Origin: an uncultured Candidatus Saccharibacteria bacterium
Lineage (GTDB): Bacteria; Patescibacteriota; Saccharimonadia; Saccharimonadales; Saccharimonadaceae
Reading direction: 5' to 3'
Length of the DNA stretch: 32,597 nt
Assembly: GCA_946185175.1 (NCBI GenBank)
Contig: CAMHIH010000001.1
Location: 1-32,597 of the forward strand
Shown piece after piece: positions 31,290 to 32,597 of this stretch (positions are counted from its first letter, which is position 1; every line of letters begins with the position of its first letter). The translations under genes were made by a program, and so were the position numbers. The notes under the pieces are model-generated. The model worked only from the letters and a program-made list of their open reading frames with translations. It searched no databases and was not told the origin of the DNA.

Positions 31290-31511
31290 CGGTTATCTCG
31301 TTCATAAAAAAATGAAGCCGACCTCGCGGAGACTCCATTGAACGGCATCCTAGACCCTGCTAGGATCTCCGGGAAACGAGACTATGAGCATACGAATCAC
31401 TGTGTGGCGTGTGAAAGTAGCTCTCACTCTTGGAATCAAGAGATAACCGGCTAATCTACTCATCAGTAGTAGATTAGTAAAACCCTAACGCATAGTTCTA
31501 GGCTATGCGTT
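31290..31511 (-). ncRNA. Candidate structured noncoding RNA, unrecognised class
   Basis: This gene-free region is full of inverted repeats. Read on the minus strand from a predicted +1 at 31511 (extended -10 TGGTATACT, 31518-31526) it holds: a 5' hairpin AACGCATAG/CTATGCGTT; a 10-bp hairpin CTAATCTACT/AGTAGATTAG; CGGTTATCTC (31440-31449), which pairs with GAGATAACCG (31290-31299); CTCTTG/CAAGAG; GTGAGA/TTTCAC with a G-U pair; GTCTCGTTT/GAACGAGAT with two G-U pairs; CGGAGA/TCTCCG; and TCCTAG/CTAGGA. A T7 tract (31306-31312) could end it. The G-U pairs become mismatches on the plus strand, which favours the minus orientation. It is not RNase P, tmRNA, SRP RNA or a known riboswitch by motif. Confidence 0.55.
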
Positions 31512-31517
31512 ACCCTT

Positions 31518-31545
31518 AGTATACCACAGGTGGTATAATTCAAAT
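31518..31545. promoter_or_regulatory. Back-to-back promoters: ruvB (plus) and structured RNA (minus)
   Basis: Palindrome TATACCAC-AG-GTGGTATA (31520-31537). Plus: TGGTATAAT (-10 31534-31539), then TCAAAT, then ATG 31546, so ruvB is leaderless. Minus: TGGTATACT (-10 31518-31523) with +1 near 31511. The palindrome could also be a protein-binding operator. Confidence 0.65.
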
Positions 31546-32544
31546 ATGGCTATAGAGAGGGTTGTAGACACTAGTATTCATGAAGACGATCACGAAGAGG
31601 CGATTGCTGAGATTAGTCTGCGCCCAGTGACTTTTGATGAATATATTGGCCAAAAACGTTTGAAGACGAATTTGAAGCTGGCAATCGAAGCCGCGAAAAA
31701 ACGTGGCGACGTAATGGATCACGTATTGCTCTATGGTCCACCAGGACTTGGTAAAACCACGATGGCCGGCGTGATTGCGCACGAGATGAATGCGAATTTT
31801 CGCGCTACCTCTGCCCCGTCAATCGAAAAAGCGGGCGACCTGGCCAGCATCCTCACAAACCTGACTGACGGAGATATTCTGTTTATCGATGAGATTCACC
31901 GCCTGCGCCGTGCAGTGGAAGAGATTTTGTATTCCGCAATGGAAGATTACAAGCTTGATATCGTGATTGGCAAAGGCCCAGCCGCACGTAGCGTGAAACT
32001 TGATTTACCGCGCTTTACTTTGATTGGTGCGACTACACAGACTGGTAATTTGGCCGGGCCACTGCGTGATCGCTTTGGTCATCAATACCGGTTGGAATAT
32101 TATGCGAATGCAGATATTCAGAAAATTATTGAGCGTTCGGCCAAGATTCTGGAAACCACCATTGATGCTGATGCGGCAAAGCTGTTGGCAGAACGTTCAC
32201 GTTTGACGCCGCGCATTGCGAACCGACTTTTGAAGCGCGTGCGTGATTATGCTGATGTAAATGGCGACGGCAAAATTACCGTGGATGTGGCGAAGAGAGC
32301 TCTGGAAATGCTAGAAATCGACGAGCTAGGTCTTGATCCAGCCGATCGCAACATGCTGACTTTAATGATAGAAAAATATGGCGACAAACCAGTTGGCCTA
32401 AATACGATTGCGGCGCTCACGGGCGACGAACCAACTACGATTGAAAATTATTACGAACCATTTTTGATGCAACTTGGCATGATTCAGCGCACACCAAAGG
32501 GTCGTATTGTGACGGACATTGCGCGTGAACATTTAGGGCTTTAG
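31546..32544 (+). CDS. ruvB: Holliday junction branch-migration helicase RuvB
   Basis: RuvB is the AAA+ motor of the RuvABC complex. The 332-residue protein has Walker A GPPGLGKTT, Walker B FIDEIHRL, sensor 1 GATTQTG, the arginine-finger region GPLRDRFGHQYRLEYY and the winged-helix C-terminus (GLNTIAALTGDEPTTIENYYEPFLMQLGMIQRTPKGRI). Normal length. It is transcribed from a leaderless promoter shared back-to-back with a structured RNA. ruvA and ruvC are not in the window. Confidence 0.97.
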   Translation: MAIERVVDTSIHEDDHEEAIAEISLRPVTFDEYIGQKRLKTNLKLAIEAAKKRGDVMDHVLLYGPPGLGKTTMAGVIAHEMNANFRATSAPSIEKAGDLASILTNLTDGDILFIDEIHRLRRAVEEILYSAMEDYKLDIVIGKGPAARSVKLDLPRFTLIGATTQTGNLAGPLRDRFGHQYRLEYYANADIQKIIERSAKILETTIDADAAKLLAERSRLTPRIANRLLKRVRDYADVNGDGKITVDVAKRALEMLEIDELGLDPADRNMLTLMIEKYGDKPVGLNTIAALTGDEPTTIENYYEPFLMQLGMIQRTPKGRIVTDIAREHLGL

Positions 32545-32597
32545 CTAAAATGCCGGTGCCCAAGAAAGGCACCACGGCGGAGATAATTCCAACCGCA
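32545..32597. other. Unassigned right edge with a hairpin
   Basis: The last 53 nt hold the inverted repeat GGTGCC (32555-32560) and GGCACC (32568-32573) with a 7-nt loop but no T tract. A minus-strand gene could end here (several frames are open, one ending in TAG just after ruvB), or a plus-strand gene could begin with the ATG at 32550. There is too little sequence to decide. Confidence 0.4.

Noticed and set aside
31258..31470. Hammerhead ribozyme suggested by CTGATGA at 31258 and on the minus strand near 31465
   Set aside because: The matching GAAA element and the three-helix arrangement are missing, and the minus-strand copy lies in the loop of a perfect hairpin.
31290..31511. Identification of the structured RNA as RNase P RNA, tmRNA or SRP RNA
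   Set aside because: The RNase P core GGAAAGUCC, the tRNA-like end of tmRNA and the SRP GGAAG-type loop are all absent, and the length does not fit RNase P.
32550..32597. A new gene at the right edge (plus-strand ATG 32550, or a minus-strand hydrophobic frame)
   Set aside because: Fewer than 50 nt are available and each frame is equally open; a minus-strand frame would overlap ruvB by about 100 nt. It cannot be decided from this window.
1..32597. CRISPR arrays, insertion sequences, prophage or integron features
   Set aside because: No regularly spaced direct repeats, transposase, integrase or terminal inverted repeats were seen anywhere in the window.

Overview
The window looks like a chromosomal segment of a Patescibacteria (CPR) bacterium, most probably a Saccharibacteria (TM7) lineage. 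The evidence is the very tight gene packing, shortened versions of housekeeping proteins (a TsaB of only 110 residues, a compact MetG), RNase Y, a ComEC without a nuclease domain, type IV pilus parts, a DUF5674 protein and small CPR-type membrane proteins. No taxonomic search could be run. UGA is a normal stop here (tsaE, the PRC-barrel gene, the SpoU methylase and the GntR gene end in TGA), so the standard bacterial code applies and SR1/Gracilibacteria-type recoding is excluded genome-wide.

Layout. 1-3296 (minus): a large secreted repeat protein running off the left edge, behind a membrane-anchored coiled-coil protein. 3344-7189 (minus): rny, tsaB, tsaE and a comEC frame interrupted only by four UGA codons. 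7247-9121 (plus): an LTA-synthase-like membrane phosphatase/sulfatase-fold enzyme. 9143-14128 (minus): metG, an acidic tail-anchored protein, ksgA, a YabE/Rpf-like cell-wall hydrolase and tilS. 14166-14789 (plus): a PRC-barrel protein. 14753-17003 (minus): recX, recA, DUF5674. 17155-20909: yebC, a tiny promoter-terminator unit, dut (minus), tRNA-Ser, a zinc-ribbon protein, a eukaryote-type glycogen branching enzyme and a CAT-anticodon tRNA. 20944-26090: a pilin-like protein, a PH-domain membrane protein (minus), an aspartyl protease plus RimK pair, a membrane protein, a SpoU methylase (minus) and pilB. 26099-27618: an rplS leader, rplS and a fused rnhB-yraN gene. 27593-31169 (minus): a secreted HNH nuclease, rubrerythrin, a small membrane protein, and an ABC exporter operon headed by its own GntR regulator. 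31170-31545 holds no coding gene but a GntR operator and a highly structured RNA candidate, followed by ruvB (plus).

How the genes fit together. DNA uptake and turnover (comEC, pilB, the pilin, the secreted HNH nuclease) sit beside recombination genes (recA, recX, ruvB, yebC), which suits a host-dependent bacterium that scavenges nucleic acids. Translation and tRNA modification genes (tsaB/tsaE, tilS, ksgA, spoU, metG, rplS, rimK) form the housekeeping background.

The most striking feature is regulatory. At about a dozen genes a TATAAT-like -10 element, usually preceded by TGn, lies 6-8 nt before the start codon, so the mRNA would begin at or within 2 nt of it. These genes should be leaderless. 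They sit beside genes with clear Shine-Dalgarno sequences, and several divergent pairs share overlapping promoters. The leading candidates for something undescribed are the UGA-interrupted comEC, the ~220-nt structured RNA divergent from ruvB, and two micro-units in which a consensus promoter feeds directly into a terminator hairpin.
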